NCBI GenBank assembly: GCA_934636305.1
Contig: CAKUAM010000011.1
Location: 1 to 41,043 of the forward strand
Reading direction: 5' to 3'
DNA from: an uncultured Oscillospiraceae bacterium
Lineage (GTDB): Bacteria; Bacillota; Clostridia; Oscillospirales; Oscillospiraceae
Length of the DNA stretch: 41,043 nt
Of the stretch, positions 25,101 to 32,895 are shown piece by piece. Position 1 is the first letter of the stretch. Every line of letters begins with the position of its first letter. Below the pieces are notes generated by a model that worked only from the letters and a program-made list of their open reading frames with translations, made no database searches and was not told where the DNA came from. The position numbers and the translations under genes were made by a program.

Positions 25101-28100
25101 TGGCCTCATCCGTCTGCGTCTGCTGCACGTTCGTGCCGGATCCAATGTTGATCGTGTCAAGACTGATAGAATCGGCAAAGAACGGGCAGACCGAATACTC
25201 GTAAGAGGCTACCCTGCCATAGCGGAGCGTCCAGACACTGTTGGCGTCCGCGCTGGTGAGATACATGCTGCCCGTCTGATAGGCGCAGAACGTATAGCCC
25301 GGCATCTGCCGCCCAAGCGCAGCGCCAGCCGCCGTGTTCTCCGCGCCCAGCACGCAGTTTGTGCCCGTGAGCGTCACTGTCTCGGTGTTGTCGTTCTTAT
25401 AGAAATAGCCGTAGCCGTATTCTGTCACAACGCCGCCGTCATCATGCTCCGTGCAGAGGGAATTGCCCTTCAGCAGATCCTGCGTCACGGTGTCCGTCCC
25501 TGTTCCAGTACCTGTCTCGTCTGTTGCAGCCTGCGCGGAGGTAATCTCGATGCCCTGGCTCGTGCCGACATAGCTGAAGTGATAGCCGGAGTTGCTGCCG
25601 CCGAACTCGTACTCCCAGTAGAATACGCCAAGCGTGCCAATATCCTCCTGCACGGGCCAATCGCCGAAGTGAACGTTCGCGCCGTTTGCGTCCGTGACGG
25701 ATGCGGGATACGGATAGTCCATCCGATCCTGCGTCACGGTCATTTCCGCGCCGTAGGTGTTCTGCGCCGTGCCGAAGCCGGCCAGCCGCAGCGTCTGCAG
25801 GTCGCTGCCCGTAATGGGCGTGCCGACTGCATTATCCTTGAATTCATTGTTGGAGGCGTTGTATGCGTACAGCTCGCCGCGGTAGGCGTACGTGCCGCCG
25901 TCAAGATAATAGCAGCCGGACACTGCGCCGCCGCTGCGTGCAAAGCCATACGACTCTGCCGTGCCGGAGGCCGTCAGCGCCGTTGCGCTGTAGCTGCGGC
26001 GAACCAGACCATTGCTGTTGTCGGCGGTGAAGCCGGCAATCCAGACGGTACTGTTGCGCGCACTCAAAACGCGAATGGCGCCCAGCGCGTAGCTCGACGA
26101 GATATCGCCGTGGTTGCTGCCGGCAAAGCCCGCAACATAGCTGACCGCGTTCGTATTGGCAAAGTCCACCTGCGGCGTCGCTGCCGAGCAGCTGCGGATC
26201 GTGCCGTAGTTGCTGCCGACCATGCCTCCGAGCGAAATAGAGCTCATACGGTAGCCATAGAACCACATGGTAAAGCCGCTGGCCGCGCAGTTGTAGATTG
26301 TGCCGCTGTTATAGCCCGCCAGCACGCCCATATGGATCTGCGAGGTGCTGCCGGAAATATGCTGACCATCGAAGCTGACGCTCTGTGTGCCGTTTGCGCT
26401 GGTGCTGCTGCGGCTTGCAATCAAGACGATATCATGCAGCGAGCCGCGCGCCGCAACCGTGCCGAACAGGCCGATGCGCATACTCGAGGACGTGAACGAC
26501 ACACCCGTGATGATATGCCCGCCACCGTCATACTCGGCAGTAAACGCCGTGCTTCCGCTGCCAATCGGCTCCTGCGCCGTGACGGTCTTTCCGCCGGCAT
26601 ACGAGTTCCAGAGATACTTGGTATAATCGATATCCAGCTCCTGCCGGAACTCGCTGCCGCCCGTGGCCGATGCATACGAAGCGTAGTGGCGGCTCAAGGC
26701 GTTCAGCTGACGCGCCGTGCGCACGCTTACCACATCCGGCGCAGTCGGCTTGGTGTCGTTGACTGTGACCGTCTTGGCAAAATGTGGGTTGTACCAATAC
26801 TCCACATTGTCTGCCGTGATCTTCTGATAGAACGCGTCAGGCGCGGCGGTATCAATGTACGTGGTGTTCACAATCTCTGCAGGCAGCGGAACGAGGTAAT
26901 ACCTCTGTCCCTCGTTTTCCACCGTGATGACCGATGCATTCTGCGCGTTCAGCATGATGGTTTTCTCCCCCGCTGCGACCGCATAGGAAACAGATTTTTC
27001 CCATCCGTTCTCCAGCGGATCACTGAACGCCAGCGCGTAGCCATCGCCGATGGCAAGCTTGTCCGATGCAAGCGTCGAGAGGTTCGCGCCGTAGAAGCCA
27101 TAGGACTCGCTGCCGTCCGTGTCGACATAGCGCTCAAAATAGACCAGCGCGCCATCGTCAAATTCCGCCTGCCAGTCGCCGTAATGTGCCAGCGCGGCAA
27201 GACGCGGGTAGGTATAGTAGTTGAGGCCCTGATCCATCAGATTGTACGGGAACGTCGCATCGCCGGAGGACATGGTAAAGAGCGCTCCGAACCGCTCTGC
27301 TGCGTCCTGCGCGCGAAGCTCCTTGTAATTGATGGCCTGTGTATCAGGCAGGTTATGCGAGCTGCTGCCAAGATAATAGATATTATCGACATCTGCCGCG
27401 CTCTGCGCCGTCGTATAGGCAATATAGGCGCCGTCCTGCGCCGCATCGTCCCGCAGAAGCGCACAGGCAGAATAGCCGTTTTCCATCGTCTGCACACCGC
27501 CCGGCATAAAGCCTGCCGCAGCCGTGGTCGCAGTCTGATAGCCCGCAGCATAGAAATTCCGGAATGAGACAGCCGCCGTGCCTGCCGCCTGTCCAACAAG
27601 GCCGCCGGTAGACGCTGCCGTCAGATAGCAGTCCGCGTACGAGCTCTCCACCGAAATGCTGCCCGCCGCTGCGCCAATGAGGCCGCCCGCACTCTGCATG
27701 CCCTGGATCACCGTCGAGGCGTGGCTCTGCGTGATGGTGATGATGCAGCCGGTCGCTGCCCGGCCAATGAGGCCACCTGCTACCTCGCCCTGCAGCCAGG
27801 GCTGGACGTTCTTTGCATCCTTCACGGCGGTAACGCCGGTCAGATCGCCCTTCTTTTCGCTTAAATATACCCGGCAGTTCTCAATGGACAGCGTACCGCT
27901 CACCGTGCCGGCCAATGCGCCGGAGGCGCTGCCGTCTGCCAGCTTCGTACCCGTCATGGTGATGTTTTTCAGCTCGTTTTTGCTGCCGGCGCTGCTTGTG
28001 ATCGTGGCAAACAAACCGGCATTTCCGGTCTGTGCCGGAATCTGCAGGCCGGAAATCACGCAATAGCGTGTCTCGCCGCCGATGTCTGCCGCGCCGTTGT

Positions 28101-29262
28101 AGGCGCGCAGATTGCTGTTTTCAATCGGCTGGAACGCAACGCCGTTTTCCGTGTAATAGGTATACCAGTCATCCGTTTTGCTGGCGTCGTTCTGGAACGA
28201 GACGTCGCTGATCTGGATGGCCTTTGTGACTTTTTCCGTTACGTGCGAATCGGTATCCAGATTCTGCAGATGGCGGCCGTAGGCCACCAGCGCCGTGTCC
28301 GCCGCCGTGCCGTCCTGATAGGCAAAGAGGCTGTTCGTCCTGCGCGAGACGCTCATCTGGTCCACCTGCGGATCGTCGCTTGTCACGGTCAGCTTGACGG
28401 TGATGTCCGTGCCGCATTTGAGCTTTCCGCCCGTCTGGACATAAAAGCGCGCATCGTCTGAATCCAGCGCGTCAAGCACCCAGTCGCAGTACCACGTGGT
28501 GCTGTTGAGCTGGCGGAGCTCGGCGTTCCGGATGGTTTTTGTATATGTCGATGTACCGTCGGAAACGTCCACGCGGAACGTCAGACGGTCGCCGGTTGGG
28601 TTATTGCTGTAGAACGTGGCAATCAGCTTCTCCGCGTTCACAATGTCAATGCTCGGTGCAAGCGTATACGTCGAGTTTGATCTTGTGATATCGCCGCCGT
28701 AATAGCCGACCTTTGCGCCATCGGACAGGCGTTTGCCGCGCACGCGCAGCGGGTTGAGAGAGCCCTCCGGGAACGCATCCTGCTCGGTATAAAATACCGC
28801 GTACACGCCGCCGCTCACAGGGTCATATTCCACGCGCCAGCAGTGATCCCACAGCTCCGCGTCCACTGCGCTCTCCGGCAGAATGGCCGCCGCGGCGCTG
28901 CCGTCTGTGAGTTTGGTGGACGACTGGACGTAATAGAGCGTGTTTTCGTCCAGCTCCGTGTTTGTGTCGTCCGCATCAAACGGCTTGTAGCCCAGCTGCA
29001 CAATGTCAGAGCCGTCATGCGGCGTATACTGCGCCTCATAGCCGCTGGCACGCAGCACGGCCAGCCGGTTCTGCGCAGCCATATAGATCATCTCGGCCTT
29101 GCTGTCAAGCTCCCTCTGGCGCAGATTCCGGCGGATGGTGAACAAGGACGCCATCCCCACAGCAAACAGCACGACAAGCACGCCGACCACGATCAGCATC
29201 TCCGTCAGCGTAAAACCTTTATTTCGATTTTTCCCAGTTGCTCCGGTTTTCAAATGCCTCAT
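22186..29262 (-). CDS. giant modular type IV prepilin (2358 residues) with GLUG-type repeats and Ig-like C-terminus
   Basis: The leader MRHLKTGATGKNRNKG is followed by FTLTEMLIVVGVLVVLFAVG, a perfect prepilin site (cut after Gly16, Glu at mature 5). The helix continues into a pilin-like neck (about 45-75). Three long modules follow, each holding GLUG-type blocks (GGLIG, GGLVGQ, GGMVGSNYGTI, GGLVGATN, GGVAGVCRG) around residues 450-620, 980-1120 and 1535-1740. Each is closed by an aromatic signature near 690 (YPRLAALAHYGDW), 1190 (HFGDWP) and 1900 (NVHYGAWP). Modules 2 and 3 open with VRTARQLNAL and IRSVAQLQYI. From about 2030 Ig-like strands (LPANVQLCVGDKTPVTLTVKDA) lead to a Pro/Glu-rich end. 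It would be a pilus-incorporated adhesin, probably at the tip because of its size. It lies between pilO and the minor prepilins. Confidence 0.88.
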   Translation of the reverse strand: MRHLKTGATGKNRNKGFTLTEMLIVVGVLVVLFAVGMASLFTIRRNLRQRELDSKAEMIYMAAQNRLAVLRASGYEAQYTPHDGSDIVQLGYKPFDADDTNTELDENTLYYVQSSTKLTDGSAAAAILPESAVDAELWDHCWRVEYDPVSGGVYAVFYTEQDAFPEGSLNPLRVRGKRLSDGAKVGYYGGDITRSNSTYTLAPSIDIVNAEKLIATFYSNNPTGDRLTFRVDVSDGTSTYTKTIRNAELRQLNSTTWYCDWVLDALDSDDARFYVQTGGKLKCGTDITVKLTVTSDDPQVDQMSVSRRTNSLFAYQDGTAADTALVAYGRHLQNLDTDSHVTEKVTKAIQISDVSFQNDASKTDDWYTYYTENGVAFQPIENSNLRAYNGAADIGGETRYCVISGLQIPAQTGNAGLFATITSSAGSKNELKNITMTGTKLADGSASGALAGTVSGTLSIENCRVYLSEKKGDLTGVTAVKDAKNVQPWLQGEVAGGLIGRAATGCIITITQSHASTVIQGMQSAGGLIGAAAGSISVESSYADCYLTAASTGGLVGQAAGTAAVSFRNFYAAGYQTATTAAAGFMPGGVQTMENGYSACALLRDDAAQDGAYIAYTTAQSAADVDNIYYLGSSSHNLPDTQAINYKELRAQDAAERFGALFTMSSGDATFPYNLMDQGLNYYTYPRLAALAHYGDWQAEFDDGALVYFERYVDTDGSESYGFYGANLSTLASDKLAIGDGYALAFSDPLENGWEKSVSYAVAAGEKTIMLNAQNASVITVENEGQRYYLVPLPAEIVNTTYIDTAAPDAFYQKITADNVEYWYNPHFAKTVTVNDTKPTAPDVVSVRTARQLNALSRHYASYASATGGSEFRQELDIDYTKYLWNSYAGGKTVTAQEPIGSGSTAFTAEYDGGGHIITGVSFTSSSMRIGLFGTVAARGSLHDIVLIASRSSTSANGTQSVSFDGQHISGSTSQIHMGVLAGYNSGTIYNCAASGFTMWFYGYRMSSISLGGMVGSNYGTIRSCSAATPQVDFANTNAVSYVAGFAGSNHGDISSSYALGAIRVLSARNSTVWIAGFTADNSNGLVRRSYSATALTASGTAESYGFARSGGAVSGCYYLDGGTYAYRGELYAYNASNNEFKDNAVGTPITGSDLQTLRLAGFGTAQNTYGAEMTVTQDRMDYPYPASVTDANGANVHFGDWPVQEDIGTLGVFYWEYEFGGSNSGYHFSYVGTSQGIEITSAQAATDETGTGTGTDTVTQDLLKGNSLCTEHDDGGVVTEYGYGYFYKNDNTETVTLTGTNCVLGAENTAAGAALGRQMPGYTFCAYQTGSMYLTSADANSVWTLRYGRVASYEYSVCPFFADSISLDTINIGSGTNVQQTQTDEAKPGTETNAYQIRSVAQLQYINWNYKKLTADYSITKSEVSEALSRNPARACFPYLVYSEPPHNNLDAKDKNLYWKQSHDVDSYLEKGNTYAEGDGTLFTPIGSLYDNSEALNTAYSNPYAAYFDSSYDGQAYAIKNIEIHSTTQCLGLFGVTIGAKLKNIVLYSNRGNKVWNMPEGGNWYCMGGLVGLAANRRKADSAFENCTVSGYTILDQRSKGYEHLTNNNTNPYSPGWGGGCVGGLVGATNMDITRCTAVTDITLDIGYWIGWNNLRVGGVAGVCRGTVTYCYAGGSIVSTKKVYKHTLNWGSSTSIWVGGIVGGIVMRDEGSLMNLLGSVTKEVHVKNCYSFVQVPSWDGDTWVMGSCSIASNGEMQFHFRLVDNPVIYIENCYTLQSTAVNSEDYKRYTKEYRPYYGEPNWSSGWNMNSWGKDENAKEKNRAIMIYNDTNPYLAYGDMQQSGATDTLVTQLNKYLQAGEIGFGRVTKTENGANIDGKYSFPGGDAQLQGLNYPFPTILQQQDVFGTVNVHYGAWPKIGLYWESNAAEIDLLAASDETTESGTLKMKLYLQGVSAGTQKPTITILDEDGNAMDGTAAAAIVADIGDYQAQGGYYEVTFRGQSVGMVIARAQLGTTGYTADLSLQVTAGLNLTALPANVQLCVGDKTPVTLTVKDARGNALPEDAALTWDVHVDNGGSQTAIVECTEEITRNDDGTFNLNVSGFYPGEAAIRVTCTYMPDPAKPDETVYATIHLSATCRQSVIGLSDGTVYNQAFVPAAVQGSVIAGSDTTPDSAPRISSPLFLYATRSAAAGLDSFTIESAELTLDGEEQPLDTSQYEIVLGTVDTATSSVYDCRPVEIRSAAAGDATLVLTVHRGDSEPRDSFTLTIGCTLTVTTYKVEFYLPNFYTPIKTLQVPYGTVLTLDYLHVNGVPTSLSWNLPSDPVTSDLQIEASYSYDESGDPDGILPEQQNEQTGQP

Positions 29263-29301
29263 GCTCCTACTCCTGCCTGTGGTGTGCGCCTGGAAATCTG
29301 C

Positions 29302-29844
29302 TCAGCGCTTGCGCTCGAAAAATTGGATGATTGCGGTGACCTGCACGGACTCGCTGCCGTCGCGTGTGTCAAACTGCATGGAAATATCGGTAATGACGTT
29401 CACATTGGTGCTGTCATGCAGCGCGTCGATGATCGTGCGCGCCTCGTCATACGTTTTTGTCCGGAAGGTCAGATTGACCGGGCGGCGGACAATATAGCCG
29501 CCGTCCAGCTCACTGAGCGTGTCAAAGTTCAGCGTGTACTCGTCTGACGCGTCCAGAATGGTATGCAGCTCAATGAGCAGCGCGCCGGAATTGTCGTAAT
29601 CCGGCAGCGGCATTGCCTCGCCGGAGGCAAACAGCTCGTCAAGCTCCCCCTGCATCCGCTTTTTTTCTGCGACCTGCACAGTGCTTGTCAGCATCTCATC
29701 CTGCTCGGCGGCCATCTGCGCCTGCGCTGTTTCTATGCGCTCATTGATGGGCTCAAGAATCAGCTTAAAATACCCGATTCCAAGGATCAGCACGGCCAGC
29801 ACAACGAGCAGTACCTTTTCCCGTGTTGTAAATGCGCGGCTCAT
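29302..29844 (-). CDS. pilO: PilO-like type IV pilus assembly protein
   Basis: The 180-residue protein has one N-terminal membrane helix (VLLVVLAVLILGIGYFKLIL, about residues 11-30), a coiled-coil stretch (INERIETAQAQMAAEQDEM) and a ferredoxin-like end (VNLTFRTKTYDEARTIIDALHD...VQVTAIIQFFE). This is the PilO/GspM layout. PilN and PilO form a heterodimer across the membrane linking PilM to the pilin machinery. The ATG overlaps the pilN stop by four bases. Identity is inferred from topology and gene order, since these proteins are poorly conserved. Confidence 0.85.
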   Translation of the reverse strand: MSRAFTTREKVLLVVLAVLILGIGYFKLILEPINERIETAQAQMAAEQDEMLTSTVQVAEKKRMQGELDELFASGEAMPLPDYDNSGALLIELHTILDASDEYTLNFDTLSELDGGYIVRRPVNLTFRTKTYDEARTIIDALHDSTNVNVITDISMQFDTRDGSESVQVTAIIQFFERKR

Positions 29845-30443
29845 GCGTCTGCCTCCTCCGCTGCAGCCTGCAGAATGATGGTGATGGAGAAATCCAACTC
29901 TGCCGACTGCGTATTTTTTTCTGTCGACGCGATCGTCAGGGACGCGCTGGCGACAATGGGCTGCTGCTGCAGCCGCTCAAACATGACGGAGATCTGACCC
30001 AGGTTCATCCCGGACATGGAGACAATCACCACATCGTCCGAGATTGTCACCGTGTTGATCTGCCCATAGGGCATCAGCTGCGTCTGCAGCAGATCCAGAA
30101 CCTCCTGCCGGTCGACCGTGATGGCCGCGCCGGAGTCCTCTTTCTTCATCCAGGCGCGCGAATACGTGCGGTACTGCTCGAGCACCTCATCGTAATCTGC
30201 AAGCTCGCTCTGCATCTGCACATACTGCGTATGCACCTGCGCACAGGCGGCCTCCGCCGCATTCTGGCGGGCCAGCTGGTCCATGACGCCGAACTTTGCC
30301 ACGCACGCGCACAAAACTGCAATCAGGGCAATGCCAGCTGCCAGCGTCACCGCGCTTTTCGTGTGCGGCTCACGCTTGGCCAGGTTGACCGAGCGCTTCG
30401 TGGGGTATCTGACTGTCCGCGTCTGCTTTTGTATTGCGTTCAT
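29841..30443 (-). CDS. pilN: PilN-like type IV pilus assembly protein
   Basis: The 200-residue protein has a cytoplasmic N-terminal tail with SVNLAKRE, matching the NL(L/A)P-like segment by which PilN binds PilM, then one membrane helix (about residues 32-52) and a coiled coil (AAEACAQVHTQYVQMQSELADYDEVLEQYR), and a small C-terminal sheet domain. The ATG at 30443 overlaps the pilM stop by four bases and has GGAGGG within pilM; an in-frame ATG at 30497 lies further inside pilM without support. Assigned by topology and the order pilM-N-O. Confidence 0.86.
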   Translation of the reverse strand: MNAIQKQTRTVRYPTKRSVNLAKREPHTKSAVTLAAGIALIAVLCACVAKFGVMDQLARQNAAEAACAQVHTQYVQMQSELADYDEVLEQYRTYSRAWMKKEDSGAAITVDRQEVLDLLQTQLMPYGQINTVTISDDVVIVSMSGMNLGQISVMFERLQQQPIVASASLTIASTEKNTQSAELDFSITIILQAAAEEADA

Positions 30444-31453
30444 GCCCGTCCCTCCTGCTTCTGCAGCCCGCAGCCGATTGCTTTGGCGCACAGCCACTGC
30501 ATATCGCCTTCCACGCCTGCCGGCAGCAGCTTGCCGGCGGGCAGCACCTCAAAATCAAGCGCCCGGCTGATTGCCTCGCGCAAGGCCGGAACCGCTGCGC
30601 CGCCGCCGCAGAGATAGATGCGCTGCAGCGTGGTGCCGCGGTTATTGTAGTGATAGAAATTGACGGCCTTCATAATTTCCACCGCCATGCGGTTGTAGAT
30701 TTCCAGACTCGACTCGTCGGACAGGACATCGTTATAGTCCGAGAGCATGTGCGCGTGCGCAATGTGCTCATCCACGCCGCGCTGGTCGGCAATCGTCCGT
30801 ACCAGATCAAAAAGCCCCAGCTCCACGGCGCGGCGCGTCATGATATTGCCGTCGCGCAGGATCTGCAGGCGCATGCCCGTGTAGCCGATATCAACCAGGC
30901 AGTAATCCTCCTGTCCGCTCCTTGTGCGTGCAAGATAATCCGTCACAAGCGCGGCATACGCGCATTCCTCCGGCATGGCCACCGCCAGCTTGAAGCCCGC
31001 GCGGCGGAACATGGCCCGGTAGGCCTCAATTGTGCTTTTGAGTGTCGCGCAGGCAAACAGCTGCAGCTCGCCGCTGCTCTCGCCGTCCGCCGGGGTGACG
31101 CCCTGCACGGAATAATCGAAATAATACTGCCCCTTCTCCTGCGTGAGATAGTCCTTGAACTCAAAGGGCAGATTGTACTGCAGCTGCGCGTCCGTCATGA
31201 GCGGCAGCGACACGCTGCGCGTATACACCAGCCGCTCCGGCAGCACCACCGCCGCGTCGGCGCGCGGGATGCCGGTTTCCTTTGCCGTCTGCCTGATAAA
31301 ATCCGCCATGGCATCCATGGAGACAATTTCACCGCCGGAGACCATATTGTCCGGCAGCTCTGCCGCAATCGCCTTCTTCAGCTTGCCGCCCACGACCCAC
31401 GCCAGCTTCACCTGCGACGTGCCGATATCAAATGCAACCACCTGTCGGGCCAT
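30440..31453 (-). CDS. pilM: PilM, actin-like type IV pilus assembly ATPase-fold protein
   Basis: The 337-residue protein is an actin/FtsA-fold cytoplasmic component. Visible are the phosphate-1 loop VVAFDIGTSQVKLAWV at the start, VVLPERLVYTRSVSLP, LPFEFKDYLTQEKGQYYFDYSV, the second phosphate loop CLVDIGYTGMRLQIL and the adenosine motif RIYLCGGGAAVPALREAI. PilM binds the PilN tail and links the inner platform to PilB/PilC. It follows pilD by 24 bases and is coupled to pilN. Confidence 0.92.
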   Translation of the reverse strand: MARQVVAFDIGTSQVKLAWVVGGKLKKAIAAELPDNMVSGGEIVSMDAMADFIRQTAKETGIPRADAAVVLPERLVYTRSVSLPLMTDAQLQYNLPFEFKDYLTQEKGQYYFDYSVQGVTPADGESSGELQLFACATLKSTIEAYRAMFRRAGFKLAVAMPEECAYAALVTDYLARTRSGQEDYCLVDIGYTGMRLQILRDGNIMTRRAVELGLFDLVRTIADQRGVDEHIAHAHMLSDYNDVLSDESSLEIYNRMAVEIMKAVNFYHYNNRGTTLQRIYLCGGGAAVPALREAISRALDFEVLPAGKLLPAGVEGDMQWLCAKAIGCGLQKQEGRA

Positions 31454-31477
31454 AAAGTAGCCTCACTTTCGTAGATT

Positions 31478-32281
31478 TCAGAACAAGGACAGATATGCCG
31501 CGACAATCTCATTGCCGCAAAGAAGCGTCACGATGGCCGCCGCCGCAATGGACGGCCCCCAGGGGATGAGCTTCCTTTCCCCGTCCTCCTGTCCGCTCCC
31601 GCGCCGCGCCGACACAAGGCCGCACGCCACGCCCAGCACACACGCAAACAGCAGACACACAATGTTGCGTTTCCATCCGAGCCACAGCCCCGTCATCACC
31701 AGCAGCTTGATATCGCCGCCGCCCATGGCCTCGGTTTTCCGCAGCTTCTCATACAGCAGCACCACCGCCAGCAGCACGCCGCCCACGGCAAGACCGCCCA
31801 GAACCGCGTCGAGCCAGTTCTCCTTCCAGCCGTCGATGCAGAAAAGACTGACCAAACGCAAAACAATCCCAGCCAGTATGAACCGGTCAGGAATCATATA
31901 CCCCTCCAAATCCGCGAACGCACACGCCAGCAGCAGGCACGCAAAAAGCGTATATTCAAGGGCTTGGAGCGAAATATCATATTTTAAAAGCAGCGCCACA
32001 AACGTCGCCGCCGTGGCCGCCTCGGCCAGGACATGGCGCGCAGAGAGCTTCGCGCCGCACCAGCGGCAGCGCCCCTTATGCGCAAGATAGCTTACAATCG
32101 GAACAAGATCCCCCGCCGTCAGCACATGGCCGCATACATCACAGTGCGACCGGCCGCGCAGCACCGACTCCCCATGGACGATGCGCCAGGCCATGCAGTT
32201 GAGAAAACTGCCCATGCACGCGCCGAACACGGCTGCAAGCACACAGCTGTAAATTGTAAAAAAAGGTGTCAGATACAGCAT
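31478..32281 (-). CDS. pilD: prepilin peptidase / N-methyltransferase PilD (A24 family)
   Basis: The 267-residue membrane protein has the N-terminal methyltransferase part GACMGSFLNCMAWRIVHGESVLRGRSHC and the four-cysteine metal motif CDVCGH...CRWCGA. The two catalytic aspartates lie in ADLEGYMIPDRF and MGGGDIKLL, as in A24 aspartic peptidases. It cleaves prepilin leaders after Gly and methylates the new N-terminus. It should process PilA, the giant prepilin and the minor prepilins of the same operon. ATG 32281 follows AAAGGAAA; an in-frame ATG at 32338 has no site. Confidence 0.95.
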   Translation of the reverse strand: MLYLTPFFTIYSCVLAAVFGACMGSFLNCMAWRIVHGESVLRGRSHCDVCGHVLTAGDLVPIVSYLAHKGRCRWCGAKLSARHVLAEAATAATFVALLLKYDISLQALEYTLFACLLLACAFADLEGYMIPDRFILAGIVLRLVSLFCIDGWKENWLDAVLGGLAVGGVLLAVVLLYEKLRKTEAMGGGDIKLLVMTGLWLGWKRNIVCLLFACVLGVACGLVSARRGSGQEDGERKLIPWGPSIAAAAIVTLLCGNEIVAAYLSLF

Positions 32282-32379
32282 GGCTGTTTCCTTTCTTCCC
32301 CGCGATTGCAGGGGGCGCAACCCTTCGCCCCCGCGCAATCATTGAGGTTTTATGATGTAGGTTGACCTGAAGCTTTTAA

Positions 32380-32811
32380 TTAGCCCTTTGCAAAGGTGAT
32401 GGTCGGTGCCGTACCGTCGCTGTAAACGGTAATTGTAGCCGTACCAGTGGTGAAATCAGCAGTCCCAATTTCGACGCCACCAATGTTGAGGTTGTTGCCG
32501 GATGCAGTGCCATCCTTATGCTGCGTCATCGTGTAGGTTGCAACTGCGGTATACCTGTCGCTATTGGCATCCTGCGTGCAATGAAGTTCAGCACCGTTAA
32601 TGCTGGTCTTTGCCTCTTTGTCCTCAGTCAGGACGGCAGCATAAGCTTCTGCATACAGCGAGCGGATGTTGGCTTCGTCAACAGCTTCACGGGACTTCTC
32701 GAGTGCATTGTTCATCGTGGGGATTGCAATGGCAATGAGGACAGCGATGATCGCGACAACGATCAGCATTTCCATCAGGGTAAAGCCCTTTTTGTTCTTG
32801 AGTTTCATCAT
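32380..32811 (-). CDS. pilA: major type IV pilin PilA
   Basis: The 143-residue protein has a classic short type IVa-like prepilin start: MMKLKNKKG-FTLMEMLIVVAIIAVLIAIAIPTMNNALEK, with cleavage after Gly9 and Glu at mature 5. The helix runs to about residue 55 (EANIRSLYAEAYAAVL) and is followed by a beta-rich domain (YTAVATYTMTQ, TATITVYSDGTAPTITF). Only one Cys is present, so there is no intramolecular disulfide loop as in many proteobacterial pilins. AAAGGAAA precedes the start. Its small size and position after pilC support the role of major subunit. Confidence 0.9.
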   Translation of the reverse strand: MMKLKNKKGFTLMEMLIVVAIIAVLIAIAIPTMNNALEKSREAVDEANIRSLYAEAYAAVLTEDKEAKTSINGAELHCTQDANSDRYTAVATYTMTQHKDGTASGNNLNIGGVEIGTADFTTGTATITVYSDGTAPTITFAKG

Positions 32812-32895
32812 GTTGAAATTTCCTTTCTTCTTATGTGTTATGTGAGAATTTATTGCCGCTCCGTCAGGGTTGTTTGACGAAGTAGGGGGAACACA

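Noticed and set aside
24871..27567. 898-codon open frame on the plus strand inside the giant prepilin
   Set aside because: It is antisense to a protein with a clear prepilin start and repeated domains. Long antisense frames are common with this G/C third-position bias, and its product is Arg/Ala/Val-rich without motifs.
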